NCBI GenBank assembly: GCA_016792625.1
Contig: JAEUKK010000100.1
Coordinates: forward strand, 1-64,000
DNA: 64,000 bases
Reading direction: 5' to 3'
Origin: Deltaproteobacteria bacterium
Lineage (GTDB): Bacteria > Myxococcota_A > UBA796 > UBA2385
Position numbers and translations under genes: made by a program. The notes under the pieces are model-generated. The model ran no database searches and had not been told where the DNA came from. It worked only from the letters and a program-made list of their open reading frames with translations. Positions 8,810 to 18,105 of this stretch are shown here, one piece after another. Positions within the stretch are counted from its first letter, which is position 1, and each line of letters begins with the position of its first letter.

Positions 8810-10681
8810 CTACTTGCAGGAACCCTGTTCCGTGTAGTGGTAGTAGCCAAGCTCATCCTTCCAAAACTCGCCGTTGAACGGCCAGTAGATGAACTCGACC
8901 GCGGTCGCGAAGTCGATGTTGACCGCGTTGAGCGCGTCGCCGATCTCGTCGTTCTGCGCCTTGTAGGCGTAGTCTACGCGCTGCGCGTCCACGACCTCGA
9001 AGCGGATGATCTGCGACTGAGACATCAGGTCGGCGAGCTTGTTGGACTGGCGGACCATCTCCTTGAGCAGGAGCATGCCCGCGCGGCGCTTGTAGCGCTC
9101 ACGGTCCTTCTCGAGGATCTTGGTCAGGTAGGGGGTCATCGCGTCGGCCCAGCGCTCTTGCTGGCGGCCGATGAGCTCCTGCTCCTGGTCCATGATCGAG
9201 AGGTGGCGCACCAGGCCGGTGAGCTCTTGGTTGCGCAGGATCTTGTTGAACAAGGACTTGGGCAGCAGGGTCTGCGCCTTCTTGTCCTTGCCGAAGTAGG
9301 TGTCCCAGGCTTGGTCGGCGAGCTTCTTGCCTTCATCCGTCGCGTACTGCTTGGTGAAGTCCTGCATCTCGGCGAGCATCGGCTTGTAGTACTGGTCGAA
9401 GTTGACCAGGATGGCGTCGACGCGGTTGTACTCGCAGAGGTTGAAGTAGGTGAGCGCGCGCAGGATCGGCGCCTCGGGCAGCCACTCGTCGTCCTTGTAG
9501 AAGCCGCTCCGCACGGTGAGCAGCTGGCCCAGCGTGTCGTTGAGGTTGTTCTGCATGAAGTTGGCCCAGCCGTGCTCGAAGACCGACTGCGCCCAGTAGC
9601 TGCTCTCGCGGTTGACCAGCTCGTAGTAGTTGCCGGCCTCGTCGTAGCGCTCGATGCCGTAGTACACGCGGGCGACGTTGATCAGCGCGAGGTCCTTGAC
9701 CTCTTCGACCTCTTTGAGGTAGCGCGGGTCGTTGGTGACCTCGGCCTGGGCCCGGTAGACGTCGCGGAAGCTGCGCACGGCGCTCTTCAGCTTGTTCTGC
9801 TGGTTGTAGATGACGCCGCGGAAGTACTCGCTCTTGAGGAAGAGCGGGGACTTGGTCGACACCTGGCCGAAGTACTTGCGGGCCTTGCTCAGGTCGTCGT
9901 CTTCAAAGGCCTGCACGCCGAGGAGATAGAACATCTCGCTCTGGGCGCCGCTCGGGAAGGCGTCGGTCGGGATCTGCGACACGATGCGCGACAGCTCGGT
10001 GTCGTCGCCCGTGTAGCGGGCGATCTTGACCAGCTTGGGCAGGGCGTAGTTGAAGTAAGGGTCCTGCGGGCCCTTCTTCACCACCTTCATGTAGTGGTAC
10101 TGCGAGGTGTGCCAGAGTTCGAGCGACTCGAGCGACCGGGCCATGTAGTAGTCGACCTTGGCCTCGTGCTTCGGGTCGAAGTTGCCCGCCTCGATGAGCT
10201 CGAACAGCAGCAGCGATGCGGCCAGCGGCTTCTTCGCGCGGTACTGCTTGACCGCCTCTTTGAGCTTGGCCGGCTCGTCTGCGTCGCTGGCCTCGCCTTC
10301 ATCGGAGAGGTCCTTGGCCTTGGTGCGGTCGACGCGGGTGCCCAGGGTGTCGTCGCCCTCATCGAGCGCGCTGCGCTGGGGGCCCTCGTCGGGGGCCACG
10401 GTCGGGCCGACCTCGGGCTCGGCCGCGGTCATGGACTTGGCCTGCTTGATGACCGCCGCGGGGGCGCCCCGCTCGGTGAGGCACTTGACCTCGTCGTTCG
10501 AGAACTGCTCGCCCGAGTCCTTCACGGTCATCACGATGATGTTCTCGGGCACGTTCACCGAGACCATGTTCATGATGTCGTCGCAGGAGAGGGCCCGCGC
10601 CTGCGGGGCCCACAGCAGCGCGAGCGAGGACAGCCCGCCCAGCAGCAGGGGGGAGGCCTTGTGGAGTCGGTCGGAGTTCAT
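8810..10681 (-). CDS. gltC: GltC-like periplasmic TPR protein
   Basis: The predicted 623-residue protein starts at the ATG at 10681, which begins a good signal peptide (MNSDRLHKASPLLLGGLSSL, ending ARA); an in-frame start at 10735 would add 18 unlikely residues and overlap the preceding gene. After the signal comes a Cys-containing segment (LSCDDIMNMVSVNVPENII) and a second Cys about 35 residues on. Acidic linkers and TPR-like helices follow, rich in Y, F and W. Size and place between the two barrel genes and the gltD-like gene match GltC/NfsC, a soluble periplasmic component that contacts the barrels. The assignment leans on synteny. Confidence 0.7.
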   Translation of the reverse strand: MNSDRLHKASPLLLGGLSSLALLWAPQARALSCDDIMNMVSVNVPENIIVMTVKDSGEQFSNDEVKCLTERGAPAAVIKQAKSMTAAEPEVGPTVAPDEGPQRSALDEGDDTLGTRVDRTKAKDLSDEGEASDADEPAKLKEAVKQYRAKKPLAASLLLFELIEAGNFDPKHEAKVDYYMARSLESLELWHTSQYHYMKVVKKGPQDPYFNYALPKLVKIARYTGDDTELSRIVSQIPTDAFPSGAQSEMFYLLGVQAFEDDDLSKARKYFGQVSTKSPLFLKSEYFRGVIYNQQNKLKSAVRSFRDVYRAQAEVTNDPRYLKEVEEVKDLALINVARVYYGIERYDEAGNYYELVNRESSYWAQSVFEHGWANFMQNNLNDTLGQLLTVRSGFYKDDEWLPEAPILRALTYFNLCEYNRVDAILVNFDQYYKPMLAEMQDFTKQYATDEGKKLADQAWDTYFGKDKKAQTLLPKSLFNKILRNQELTGLVRHLSIMDQEQELIGRQQERWADAMTPYLTKILEKDRERYKRRAGMLLLKEMVRQSNKLADLMSQSQIIRFEVVDAQRVDYAYKAQNDEIGDALNAVNIDFATAVEFIYWPFNGEFWKDELGYYHYTEQGSCK

Positions 10682-10731
10682 GCGGGGCTCCAGAGCAGAC
10701 GCGGGACCGGCGCTCGCGGGGCGCGGCCGGG

Positions 10732-11643
10732 TCACTTCATGTTCGGGAAGAAGAAGGAGACCGCGCCTTGGAGGATGAGGTTGTTCTTCATCTCCAAGGT
10801 CGTGGCGTTCACCGTCTCGATGTAGACCAGCGAGCGGGCCTCGACGCGCGCCGCGATGCTCTCACCGAAGATGATGCGGAGCCCGCCGCCAAAGTTGGTG
10901 GTCGGGTGGGTCTGGAACTGGGTGATCTGGGCCCGGGGGTCGTCTTCGGCGCCCAGCGCGGTCAGGTCGTCGGTCGTGCGGGTGAACCCCATGCCAAACG
11001 CGCCGTACACGTCAAAGTTGACGATGTTGCGCCCGACCACAGCGACCTTGCCGTAGATCGGCGAGTACTGGAAGGTGGCCGCTCCGAACAGCGTGAGCTT
11101 CGAGATGTCGGGGGAGACGTTGTTCTCGGTGACCAGCTGGGTGGTCAGCGGCTTCCAGTCACCTTCGCCGAGGTCGGGGGCGAAGTCGATCGAGGTCTCG
11201 ACCGCGAAGACCTCGGTGATGTGGTAGCCGAAGCCCGTGCCGACGATGTAGCGGTTGAGGAAGGGGTCGTTGGCGACAAAAGCCGCATGCGGCGAGGCCT
11301 CGAAGCGACCGAGCTTCAGGAAGTTCTTGCGCGCCAAGGTCTTGATGACGGTCTTCTTGCGCTTACCGTCCTCGTCGAGGGCGATGGGCGCCGGCGCCGC
11401 TGGCTCTTCGTCGACGGTCTGCTCCGAGCCGCTGGACTCGCCGCCGGGGTCGGGGCCCTTGAGCACATCATCCAGATCGTCAGCGAGGCCGTCGCCCTCC
11501 GTGACCAGGGGCGCGGTCACGGGCGCGGTCGCAGCCGCGACCGGCGGGCTGGGCTGCGCGGCGGCCTCTTGCGCCTGGGCGACCCCCAGGCTGCACGCCG
11601 CGCTCAGCGCCCCGATTCCTACGAGTGTGTTGATCATACGCAT
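10732..11643 (-). CDS. GltA/GltB-like outer-membrane barrel protein
   Basis: The 303-residue protein has a signal peptide (ending AQAQ), a Pro/acidic linker (about 30-90) and an 8-to-10-strand barrel-like region. The last residues, GAVSFFFPNMK, form a terminal strand. It is a paralogue of the next gene upstream: both share an F-x-V-E/A-x-S/A-x-x-x-x-PDLG-x-GD segment, an S/AP-V/I-YGK segment and an FFP-x-MK ending. Paired barrel proteins at the head of the cluster match GltA and GltB (NfsA and NfsB); which is which cannot be decided. The stop lies 50 bases before the gltC-like start. Confidence 0.7.
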   Translation of the reverse strand: MRMINTLVGIGALSAACSLGVAQAQEAAAQPSPPVAAATAPVTAPLVTEGDGLADDLDDVLKGPDPGGESSGSEQTVDEEPAAPAPIALDEDGKRKKTVIKTLARKNFLKLGRFEASPHAAFVANDPFLNRYIVGTGFGYHITEVFAVETSIDFAPDLGEGDWKPLTTQLVTENNVSPDISKLTLFGAATFQYSPIYGKVAVVGRNIVNFDVYGAFGMGFTRTTDDLTALGAEDDPRAQITQFQTHPTTNFGGGLRIIFGESIAARVEARSLVYIETVNATTLEMKNNLILQGAVSFFFPNMK

Positions 11644-11667
11644 CTTGTGATCCTCGCGGAGCCGGGC

Positions 11668-12480
11668 TCAGAAGTCGTACTGGCGGGGCTTCATCTTCGG
11701 GAAGAAGACGCTGACACCTGCCGACGCGATGAAGTTGTTGTAGAGGCGCGACTCTTCAACCGCCACGTCGGGGTCGTACTGCGGCTTCTTGTCGAGGTAG
11801 AGGTAGCTGCGCGCGTCGATCTTGACTGCCACGCTGCTGCTCACGAAGAAGTCCATGCCCACGCCGAGGTTGACCGGCACCTTGTTCTTCTTGATCGCCG
11901 TGCCCAGCGCCGCCGATGGCACGCCGCCCTCTTCGGTGTAGGTCGCGTAGTACTCGTTGATCGACAACAAGCCGAGGCCGGCGACCCCGTAGAGGTCGAA
12001 GTTCAGCACCCGCTCGCCGAGGAGGTTGATCTTGCCGTAGACCGGCGCCCAGCGCGCCGCGAAGGTCGCGCCGAGGATCATCTTCTCGACCGGCTGCTGG
12101 AAGCCCTGGTCGGTGCCTTCGTGGGCGATGCTCACCAGGGTGGTGGTGAGGCCCTTGAGGTCGCCCGTGCCGAGGTCAGGCGAGTACATGAACGCGGCCT
12201 CGGCCGCGAGGGTCTCGCTGAAGTGGTAGGCCCCGAGCAGGCCGCCGACGTAGCGCTTGGCGAAGGGGTTGTTCGGCACGTAGCCGACGACCGGCGAGAG
12301 CTCGACGCGGTTCTCCTTCAGGAAGAACCGGTTCTGGACGACGTTGTACTTCGGCCGGCCGTTGTTGAGCTCATCCATCGCGTCGGTCGCGGGTTTGGCT
12401 CCCGCCTCCGCGGCGGGGGATGCCGTGGCCAACCCGACGATGGCCAGCAGGGGGGCCAGGAGCTGGAGAGGGGCGCGCAT
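11668..12480 (-). CDS. GltA/GltB-like outer-membrane barrel protein
   Basis: The 270-residue protein has a signal peptide (MRAPLQLLAPLLAIVGLATA) and a barrel-like C-terminal region ending in SVFFPKMKPRQYDF. It resembles the neighbouring barrel protein along its length (YHFSETLAAEAAFMYSPDLG here, matching YHITEVFAVETSIDFAPDLG there). The ATG at 12480 is preceded by AGGAG at good spacing; an upstream in-frame start at 12600 would add 40 low-complexity residues. It is the first gene of the glt-type cluster. About 420 bp separates it from a divergent gene, so the cluster promoter should lie there. Confidence 0.7.
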   Translation of the reverse strand: MRAPLQLLAPLLAIVGLATASPAAEAGAKPATDAMDELNNGRPKYNVVQNRFFLKENRVELSPVVGYVPNNPFAKRYVGGLLGAYHFSETLAAEAAFMYSPDLGTGDLKGLTTTLVSIAHEGTDQGFQQPVEKMILGATFAARWAPVYGKINLLGERVLNFDLYGVAGLGLLSINEYYATYTEEGGVPSAALGTAIKKNKVPVNLGVGMDFFVSSSVAVKIDARSYLYLDKKPQYDPDVAVEESRLYNNFIASAGVSVFFPKMKPRQYDF

Positions 12481-12901
12481 CAGGGGTGTTCTCCTGGGGC
12501 TCCGGGTGGCGGGGCCGAGGGGATGCTGAGCTGGAGAGCGGCGCGGGGTCAGCCGCGGCACTGGAGTCGGGGCGCAATCGGCGCGCGGAGTGTAGCGCAC
12601 ACCGCGCCCCGGCCGGGCGGTCGGCTTGGCGCTCGCGAGGGTGCCATGCCGCGGCCCCTCGCGCCCCCGCGGATGGCGGGTGCGTAAGGGTCGGCGGACT
12701 ATAACGCAGGGCGCCCCTCCGGGGGCGACGGGGCGCGGCCTCTGCGTGTCGCTCGTGGATTAGCTCGGAAAAAGCTGCTGAATGCGCCACCTTGATCGAG
12801 CGAGTCTGGCGCGGTTGCGCCCCTGAGAACGCTCGTTCCGTCGGCGCGCCGGTGGCGCTCCCTCGACCGCGATAGTCTCGCGGGTGGATCGTGGAGCGCC
12901 G
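12481..12901. other. Divergent intergenic region, probable promoters
   Basis: This 421-bp stretch separates the glt-type cluster (minus) from a small secreted protein gene (plus). It is slightly richer in A and T near 12760-12790 than its surroundings. No consensus -35/-10 pair, operator or terminator can be assigned by eye. Confidence 0.4.
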
Positions 12902-13330
12902 ATGCGTCGTTTCGGGTGGCCTGCCGTTGTTTTGCTGTTCGGTTCGACCGCCGTGACGCCGGCACGTGGGGCTGCGCCTGAGGCCGTGCTCGTGCTGGAT
13001 GCGGCGGCGCTCAGCGTTGAGCTGCGTGGCGCCGTCGGTCTCAGCCTGCCGGCCTGCCGCGGCGTGGACTGGCAACGTTTTGACGCAGCCGCGGGGCGCT
13101 TCCTCTCCATCCCCCAGCCCGGCTGTGGCGCGCCCACCGCCGCCACGCCGGTGCCCACCGATGGCCTGCGGATCGTGGCCCCGACCCGCCTCGCACCGGG
13201 CCAGACGGTGCGCGCGGTGGTGGTCCTTGGCGAGGGCTGCGCGCCCGGCCTGCCGATCGCGCGCGCCGGCTGCCGTGCGGTGCGCTCGCTGGAGTCGAAG
13301 CCGCTGACGATCCCGCAGCCTGAGGGCTGA
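12902..13330 (+). CDS. Small secreted protein of unknown function
   Basis: The 142-residue product has a signal peptide (MRRFGWPAVVLLFGSTAVTP, ending ARG) and four cysteines in the mature part, suggesting disulphides. I prefer the ATG at 12902; a GTG at 12884 is in frame. GC3-rich codon use supports it being real. No family is recognised. It is divergent from the glt-type cluster and convergent with the glycosyltransferase gene downstream. Confidence 0.5.
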   Translation: MRRFGWPAVVLLFGSTAVTPARGAAPEAVLVLDAAALSVELRGAVGLSLPACRGVDWQRFDAAAGRFLSIPQPGCGAPTAATPVPTDGLRIVAPTRLAPGQTVRAVVVLGEGCAPGLPIARAGCRAVRSLESKPLTIPQPEG

Positions 13331-13363
13331 GCGGCTGGTGGCGCTGCGCCGAGGCGCGCGGGC

Positions 13364-14563
13364 TCAGCTCGCCTTGCCGTCCACGAACTCGCGGCCCTTC
13401 CACTGCACGCGGACGCCGAAGACGGAGCGGAGCAAAATCCACACCAGCAGGATGTTCGCGACGGGGTGCACCCAGGCGATGTGGGGCGAGCGGCCGTCGA
13501 AGCGCTCGATGCGGGCCCGAAAAGCGACCTGCACCGCGCAGATGAGCGCCGCCCAGAGGATCCACCCCCAGGCGGGGGCGCCCCAGCCTGCCCAGAGCCG
13601 GGCAGCGGCGCCGCCCACGGCGAGCACGTAGGGGAACAGCGTTCCCACCATCACGAAGAGGACCGCCCCCACGCCGATCGCCGCGCGGCGGCCCATGCCT
13701 TCGTAGAGGTTCTTGGTGTAGCCGTTCACGATCTCGGCGAGGTTTCGGTACAGCCGCACCTCGAAGGCCCAAGGGGCGGCGCGCATGCCCGCCCGCCGAC
13801 CACGCCGCTTCATCAGCTCGGCGATCCGCACGTCGTCGAGGATCTCGGCCCGGATCGCCCCGTGCCCACCCACCGCCTCGTAGGCCGCGCGCCGCACGAG
13901 GATCATCTGCCCGTTGGCAAACGCGGCGGGCTCTTGGGGCGCGTTGACCCGGTCCAGGTCGACCGCGCCGCGGATGAACCAGCCGACCGTGGGGATCAAG
14001 GCCCGCTCCCAAAAGCTGTCGAGCCGCCACCGGCCGAAGACCGACAAGAGGTCGAGGCCGTCCTGCTCCGCCTGTTGGACCAGCGCGGGGATCGCGTCCG
14101 GATCGACGCGCACGTCGGCGTCAATGAACAGCAGCCACTCCCCCTGGGCCTCGCCCGCTGCCCGTGCGCAGGCCCAGGCCTTGCCCGCCCAGCCGGCGGG
14201 CCGCTCTGTGCCTTGGACCAGGCGGAGCCGGGGGTCTCCCGCGGCGGCGGCCAGCGCCGCGGCGCCCGTGCCATCGGTGGAGCGGTCGTCGACCACCACC
14301 AGCTCGAGCTCCGCCCAGCGGCTGGCCAGCGCGCTGCGGACGCAGTCGCCGATGTTCAGCGCCTCGTCGCGCGCGGGCACGCATACGCTCACCCGCGGCA
14401 GGGCGGTCGTCGGGGCCGCTGGGGCCGCTGCGGGGCGGTCGAGGCGCCACTTCGCCGCCCAGCGGGGCACACCCCACCACAATCCGAGCCACATCAGGCT
14501 CATCAAGCCGAGGTAGCCGCCCATCAGGACGAGGTTGAGCGCGGGCTCCCCCCAGATGATCAC
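13364..14563 (-). CDS. Membrane-bound family 2 glycosyltransferase
   Basis: The 399-residue GT2 enzyme has an N-terminal membrane helix (about 8-30), then the GT-A fold: VSVCVPARDEALNIGDCV, VVVDDRSTDGT, and the metal-binding DxD in LLFIDADVRV. LDDVRIAE lies in the acceptor region, followed by RLYRNLAEIVNGYTKN and C-terminal membrane helices. This organisation resembles HpnB- or CruC-like transferases acting on lipids; the acceptor is unknown. Its GTG start overlaps the TGA of the preceding gene (GTGA), so the two are translationally coupled. With the beta-helix protein and the polytopic protein upstream it forms a three-gene minus-strand operon. Confidence 0.75.
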   Translation of the reverse strand: MIIWGEPALNLVLMGGYLGLMSLMWLGLWWGVPRWAAKWRLDRPAAAPAAPTTALPRVSVCVPARDEALNIGDCVRSALASRWAELELVVVDDRSTDGTGAAALAAAAGDPRLRLVQGTERPAGWAGKAWACARAAGEAQGEWLLFIDADVRVDPDAIPALVQQAEQDGLDLLSVFGRWRLDSFWERALIPTVGWFIRGAVDLDRVNAPQEPAAFANGQMILVRRAAYEAVGGHGAIRAEILDDVRIAELMKRRGRRAGMRAAPWAFEVRLYRNLAEIVNGYTKNLYEGMGRRAAIGVGAVLFVMVGTLFPYVLAVGGAAARLWAGWGAPAWGWILWAALICAVQVAFRARIERFDGRSPHIAWVHPVANILLVWILLRSVFGVRVQWKGREFVDGKAS

Positions 14564-15771
14564 GGCGCGCCCCCGGCGTCTGCGGGGGCGAGCCCGCCGT
14601 CGACGATGACCACGCGGCCCCGCAGGGCGGTGGGAATGCGCCGCAGCACGCTGTTTGGGTTGGGCATGATCTGCAGGTCGGGCGGGACGATGCGGCCAGG
14701 CGCGACCATCACGCCGGCGCCGACCACCGAGCGGGCCCCGAGGCAGACCCCGGCGAGGCCGTAGGGTGCCGTGCAGCGCCGCCCGCCGACCCGCACCTCG
14801 ACCGGCGCGCCAAAACTTTGGTCGAGCAGCGCAGAGGTGAGCTTAAAGGCGGAGTTCTGGTCGAGTACGCCGAGCTGCATGTAGCCGCCGGCCATCGCGC
14901 CTTCGCGGAGCAGGCTGAACTTGACCATGGCCTTGCGCTGCACCCGCGCGCCGGGGGCGAGCACGGTGCCCTCGACCAGGCCCTGCTCCTCGACCTGGGC
15001 CCCCGCGCCGAGCACGCAGCCGCGCACGATCGCGCCGGCGCCGACCTTGGACCCCGGGCCGAGCCAGCTCGCCTGGACCACCGCGCTCGGGTGGACCTCA
15101 GCCCCCGCGTCCAAGCGGCGGGCTTGGGCGGCGACCGCCATCGGGCGCAGGCTGCCCGCGCGCCACGCGGCGCCGCAGAGGCGGGGGACGGCGACCAGCG
15201 GGTTGAGGCTGCTGAGCCCGCGCAGCAAGGTCGGCGCGAGGCGCAGCAGGTTCCACCAGAGCAGCTGCAGCCAGTGGGTGAGGGGAGCGGCGAGCAGATC
15301 GCTGATCGGCAGCTCAATCTGCTCGTCTTGGAACTGACCCGGCGCGAGCGGGAAGGGGACGACCCGGCCGCCCGGCGGGGCCACCTGCGCCGGCGCGGCG
15401 GCTAGGCGCGCCCGGGCATCGCCCCGGCCATCGCTGAGAATGCCGACCACAGGGCTGTCATCGCCGAAGCGCACCCGGCCGCAGAGCTGTTCGACCGCGC
15501 CGCCCACCTGCAGGCTGCGGTCACCCGCGCCCCCGACCGCCAGCAGCGCCTGGAGCGCCGCGCCGGTGACCACGGCGTCTTGCCGCAGGACGAGGCGGGG
15601 CTGGTCGGCGGCCAGCGCGCCCGCGTCGACCAGCTCGGCGCCGACCGCGCGCAGGGCCGCGGCGCGCTGCGCGCCCACGGTCGAGTCGGCGAGGGGAAGG
15701 GCGTCGACCTCGCCGATGAGCCCCTCCACGGGGCCCTCGGCGGGCAACAAGACGGCGGGAAAGGTCGGCAT
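14560..15771 (-). CDS. Left-handed beta-helix (hexapeptide) protein, GlmU-like
   Basis: The 403-residue protein has a poorly conserved N-terminal half, lacking the G-x-G-T/S-R-x-x-P signature of sugar nucleotidyltransferases. The C-terminal half (about 225-390) is made of hexapeptide repeats (HPSAVV, VGAGAIVRG, VLAPGARVQ) and ends IMPNPNSVLRRIP. This looks like a GlmU- or GlgC-related protein that kept the beta-helix, perhaps as an acyltransferase or scaffold. The ATG at 15771 is preferred over a GTG at 15789 that would overlap the upstream gene. Confidence 0.6.
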   Translation of the reverse strand: MPTFPAVLLPAEGPVEGLIGEVDALPLADSTVGAQRAAALRAVGAELVDAGALAADQPRLVLRQDAVVTGAALQALLAVGGAGDRSLQVGGAVEQLCGRVRFGDDSPVVGILSDGRGDARARLAAAPAQVAPPGGRVVPFPLAPGQFQDEQIELPISDLLAAPLTHWLQLLWWNLLRLAPTLLRGLSSLNPLVAVPRLCGAAWRAGSLRPMAVAAQARRLDAGAEVHPSAVVQASWLGPGSKVGAGAIVRGCVLGAGAQVEEQGLVEGTVLAPGARVQRKAMVKFSLLREGAMAGGYMQLGVLDQNSAFKLTSALLDQSFGAPVEVRVGGRRCTAPYGLAGVCLGARSVVGAGVMVAPGRIVPPDLQIMPNPNSVLRRIPTALRGRVVIVDGGLAPADAGGAP

Positions 15772-15782
15772 GGGCGGCGAGG

Positions 15783-17426
15783 CTACCACAGGGCCCAGGC
15801 CCGGGGCCCCGGCGCCTCAGCGGGGCCGACCCGGCGCGCGCAGCCCAGGGCGGCGCGCAGCGCAGGCCCGCGCGGGTCGGGAGCGGCTTCAACCACGTCC
15901 ATCTCGACGATGTAGCGCAGACCTAGGCTGCGCGCGCGCGCCAGGAGCGGGTCGCAGCGCAGCCCTGCCGGCGCCGTGGCCGCCGCCTCGACCGCCCGCC
16001 AGAGCGCCTCAGCGGCGGGGTTCGACGCGATGTTCAGCGTGGCGGCGACCGGGTGCCCGTGCTGGGCTTGGTGGAGGAGGAAGGGCGTCACCGCGGCCGC
16101 GGGGTGGTGGAGGACCGCGCCGGGCGGGGCGGCGGCGAGCGCGCGGATCGCTGCGGGCGCCTCGACCTCGACGGCGCGCTGGGCCCGGCCGGCGGGGTTG
16201 AGCGCCCAGGCCTCGGCGAGCACCAGCGCCGGCAAAATGATGCGGAGCCATCCTTCTGGCTGTGCCGAGCCGAGCCGCAGCGCCAGCCCGAGGCTCAGCC
16301 CCAGCCCGAGCCTCCACAACAACGAGAGGGAGGAGAAGCCCGGGGCTTGTTCGAGCGCGGCGAAGGGGAGGGGGAGGGCCCGACCGCCGAGCAGCAGCGG
16401 CCGCCCGTCGAGGAGGAGGGTCGGCCCCAGCGAGAGCAGCCCGGCCCCGAGGCTGGCGAGCAGCAGGCGCCGGTCACCCGGCGCGCGGGGCGCGAAGATC
16501 GCGACGAGGAGGGTGATCCAGCCGAGGTAGCCACAGTGGAGGAAGGCCTCGCCGCCCCGGCCGAGGCGCGCGATGTCGGGCGCGCGCGCGTCGAGGGGGA
16601 GCAGGTAGGACCGCGGGTCGGCGGGGCCTGTGCTTCGGCGCATGGCGTGCAGCTGGGGCGCACCTTTGATGTGCAGCAGGGCGTCGGGGTGCGCCGCCGC
16701 GGCGCGTTGGGCGGCGGCCCAGGGCAGGGCGAGGGCGAGGCCGAAGCAGAGCGCGCCGGCGCGGAGCGGGGCCGGGGCGGGGCCGCGGGCGAGCAGGCAG
16801 GCGGCGAAGCCAAGCGCCAGCGCGCCGATGTAGGGGCCCTGCAAGGCGGCCCAGCCGAGCCCGAGCGCGCAGCCCAGCGCGTCGCGCGCGCGTCCGGCCC
16901 GGGCGGTCCGCCAGGCCATCCAGGCGCTCAGCGCAATTGCGCCGGCGCCCAGGCCCTCGCTGCTCCCGTTGTGCACGACCGACAACAGCGTCCCACAGGT
17001 CATGAACGACCAGCCGGCGGCGAGCCCGGCCGCCTCGATCCCCATACCCCTGCGGCCCGCTGCGATCGCGCGCTCTACGGCAAAGTGGTGGACCAGCCAG
17101 CCCGCCAACGTGAGCTGCAGGGCCACGAGGGCGGTCGCCGCGCCGCCGAGCCCGAGCGCCGGGCTGGCCACGGCGATGAGGGCCGCGCCGAGGGGGTCGG
17201 CGACCAAAACGACGCCGCCGTCTGGATGATTGAGGTCTGTCGACCGCCAGAGCGGCGCGCCTCGCTCGAGGACCGCGCGCAGGTGGAGGGCCCCCCAGAG
17301 GCCATCCTCGACATCGGTCCGCGGGCTGCCCGGCGCGAAGGCGGAGCCTGCCCGGAGCGCGGGCGCGAGCAGGCCCGCCGCGGCGAGGGCGTGCAGCAGC
17401 AGCCGCCACGGTCCGCGCGCCTTCAT
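15783..17426 (-). CDS. Polytopic membrane protein, possible GT-C type transferase
   Basis: The 547-residue protein has about ten hydrophobic segments and a first periplasmic loop with acidic and histidine residues (PRTDVEDGLWGALHLRAVLE, then STDLNHPDGG). A soluble C-terminal region of about 130 residues follows. The layout is like lipid-linked-sugar glycosyltransferases of the GT-C fold and O-antigen-processing proteins, but I see no decisive motif. It lies 11 bases upstream of the beta-helix gene, so an envelope glycan role is plausible by context only. Confidence 0.5.
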   Translation of the reverse strand: MKARGPWRLLLHALAAAGLLAPALRAGSAFAPGSPRTDVEDGLWGALHLRAVLERGAPLWRSTDLNHPDGGVVLVADPLGAALIAVASPALGLGGAATALVALQLTLAGWLVHHFAVERAIAAGRRGMGIEAAGLAAGWSFMTCGTLLSVVHNGSSEGLGAGAIALSAWMAWRTARAGRARDALGCALGLGWAALQGPYIGALALGFAACLLARGPAPAPLRAGALCFGLALALPWAAAQRAAAAHPDALLHIKGAPQLHAMRRSTGPADPRSYLLPLDARAPDIARLGRGGEAFLHCGYLGWITLLVAIFAPRAPGDRRLLLASLGAGLLSLGPTLLLDGRPLLLGGRALPLPFAALEQAPGFSSLSLLWRLGLGLSLGLALRLGSAQPEGWLRIILPALVLAEAWALNPAGRAQRAVEVEAPAAIRALAAAPPGAVLHHPAAAVTPFLLHQAQHGHPVAATLNIASNPAAEALWRAVEAAATAPAGLRCDPLLARARSLGLRYIVEMDVVEAAPDPRGPALRAALGCARRVGPAEAPGPRAWALW

Positions 17427-17624
17427 GGCGTGGCCGCCGCGCGCGACCCGGCGCGGGAGTGTGCGGTGTCGGTGCCGGGCTTGGGCCCTGGGCCCGCGGA
17501 GCGGCGCCCGCGCGGGTGGTAGGCTCGCGCGCAGCCAGTCGGGTGGGCCCTATGTGGGGGCGGCCCGACGCCCGCCCCCTGCACTCGCCGCCTCGCCGCA
17601 CCGCCGCGGGGCCCGGAGGAGCTC

Positions 17625-18092
17625 ATGAAGGTCCGCCTCGTCGTCATCTCCGCGCTCTGCGCCCTGCTCGTCCCGGCCACCGCTGCGGCCGGCAAGAAGA
17701 AGGACGCGCCTGCTCCCGCGGCGCCGGTCGAGACCGGGCCCGCCACCGCGGCGCCCTCCGACGCCAACAGCCAGAAGTTCTTGGCGAAGCTGCTCACGAC
17801 CTCGCTGAAGGACTTCCGCCCCTCCGACGCGGGTGGCGCCGAGTTCAAGTACAGCGAGGCCACCTTCGGCGCGGGCAATGTCTTCGCGGCCAAGGGCTTC
17901 GTCGAGATGGACGGCGAGCGCATGGACTGCACCGAGACCGGCACGTGGAAGATGGACGCCGCCGACACCGACAAGAGCGCGAGCGTCGAGTGGGTCATCG
18001 CCAAGACCGACTGCGCCGGGCGGGACGCGGGCGCGAGTGTGCGCGTGAAGATGACCATCGACAAGGACGGCGTGAACACCGAGTTCCGGTAG
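17625..18092 (+). CDS. Small secreted protein of unknown function
   Basis: The 155-residue product has a clear signal peptide (MKVRLVVISALCALLVPATA) and a Lys/Ala/Pro linker. The globular domain has a Cys pair (MDCTETGTWKMDA and KTDCAGRDAG) and a K/D-rich end. A GGAG ribosome site lies 5-8 bases before the ATG. No family recognised. It is divergent from the polytopic protein and converges on the flavoprotein gene 13 bases away. Confidence 0.6.
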   Translation: MKVRLVVISALCALLVPATAAAGKKKDAPAPAAPVETGPATAAPSDANSQKFLAKLLTTSLKDFRPSDAGGAEFKYSEATFGAGNVFAAKGFVEMDGERMDCTETGTWKMDAADTDKSASVEWVIAKTDCAGRDAGASVRVKMTIDKDGVNTEFR

Positions 18093-18105
18093 GCCGCCGC
18101 CGGGC

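Noticed and set aside
6145..8877. 910-codon plus-strand frame opposite the gltD-like gene
   Set aside because: Antisense frame created by codon bias; composition (Val-Leu-Gly-Glu runs) is typical of such shadows.
8543..10825. 760-codon plus-strand frame opposite the gltC-like gene
   Set aside because: Antisense to a credible exported TPR protein and without recognisable motifs.
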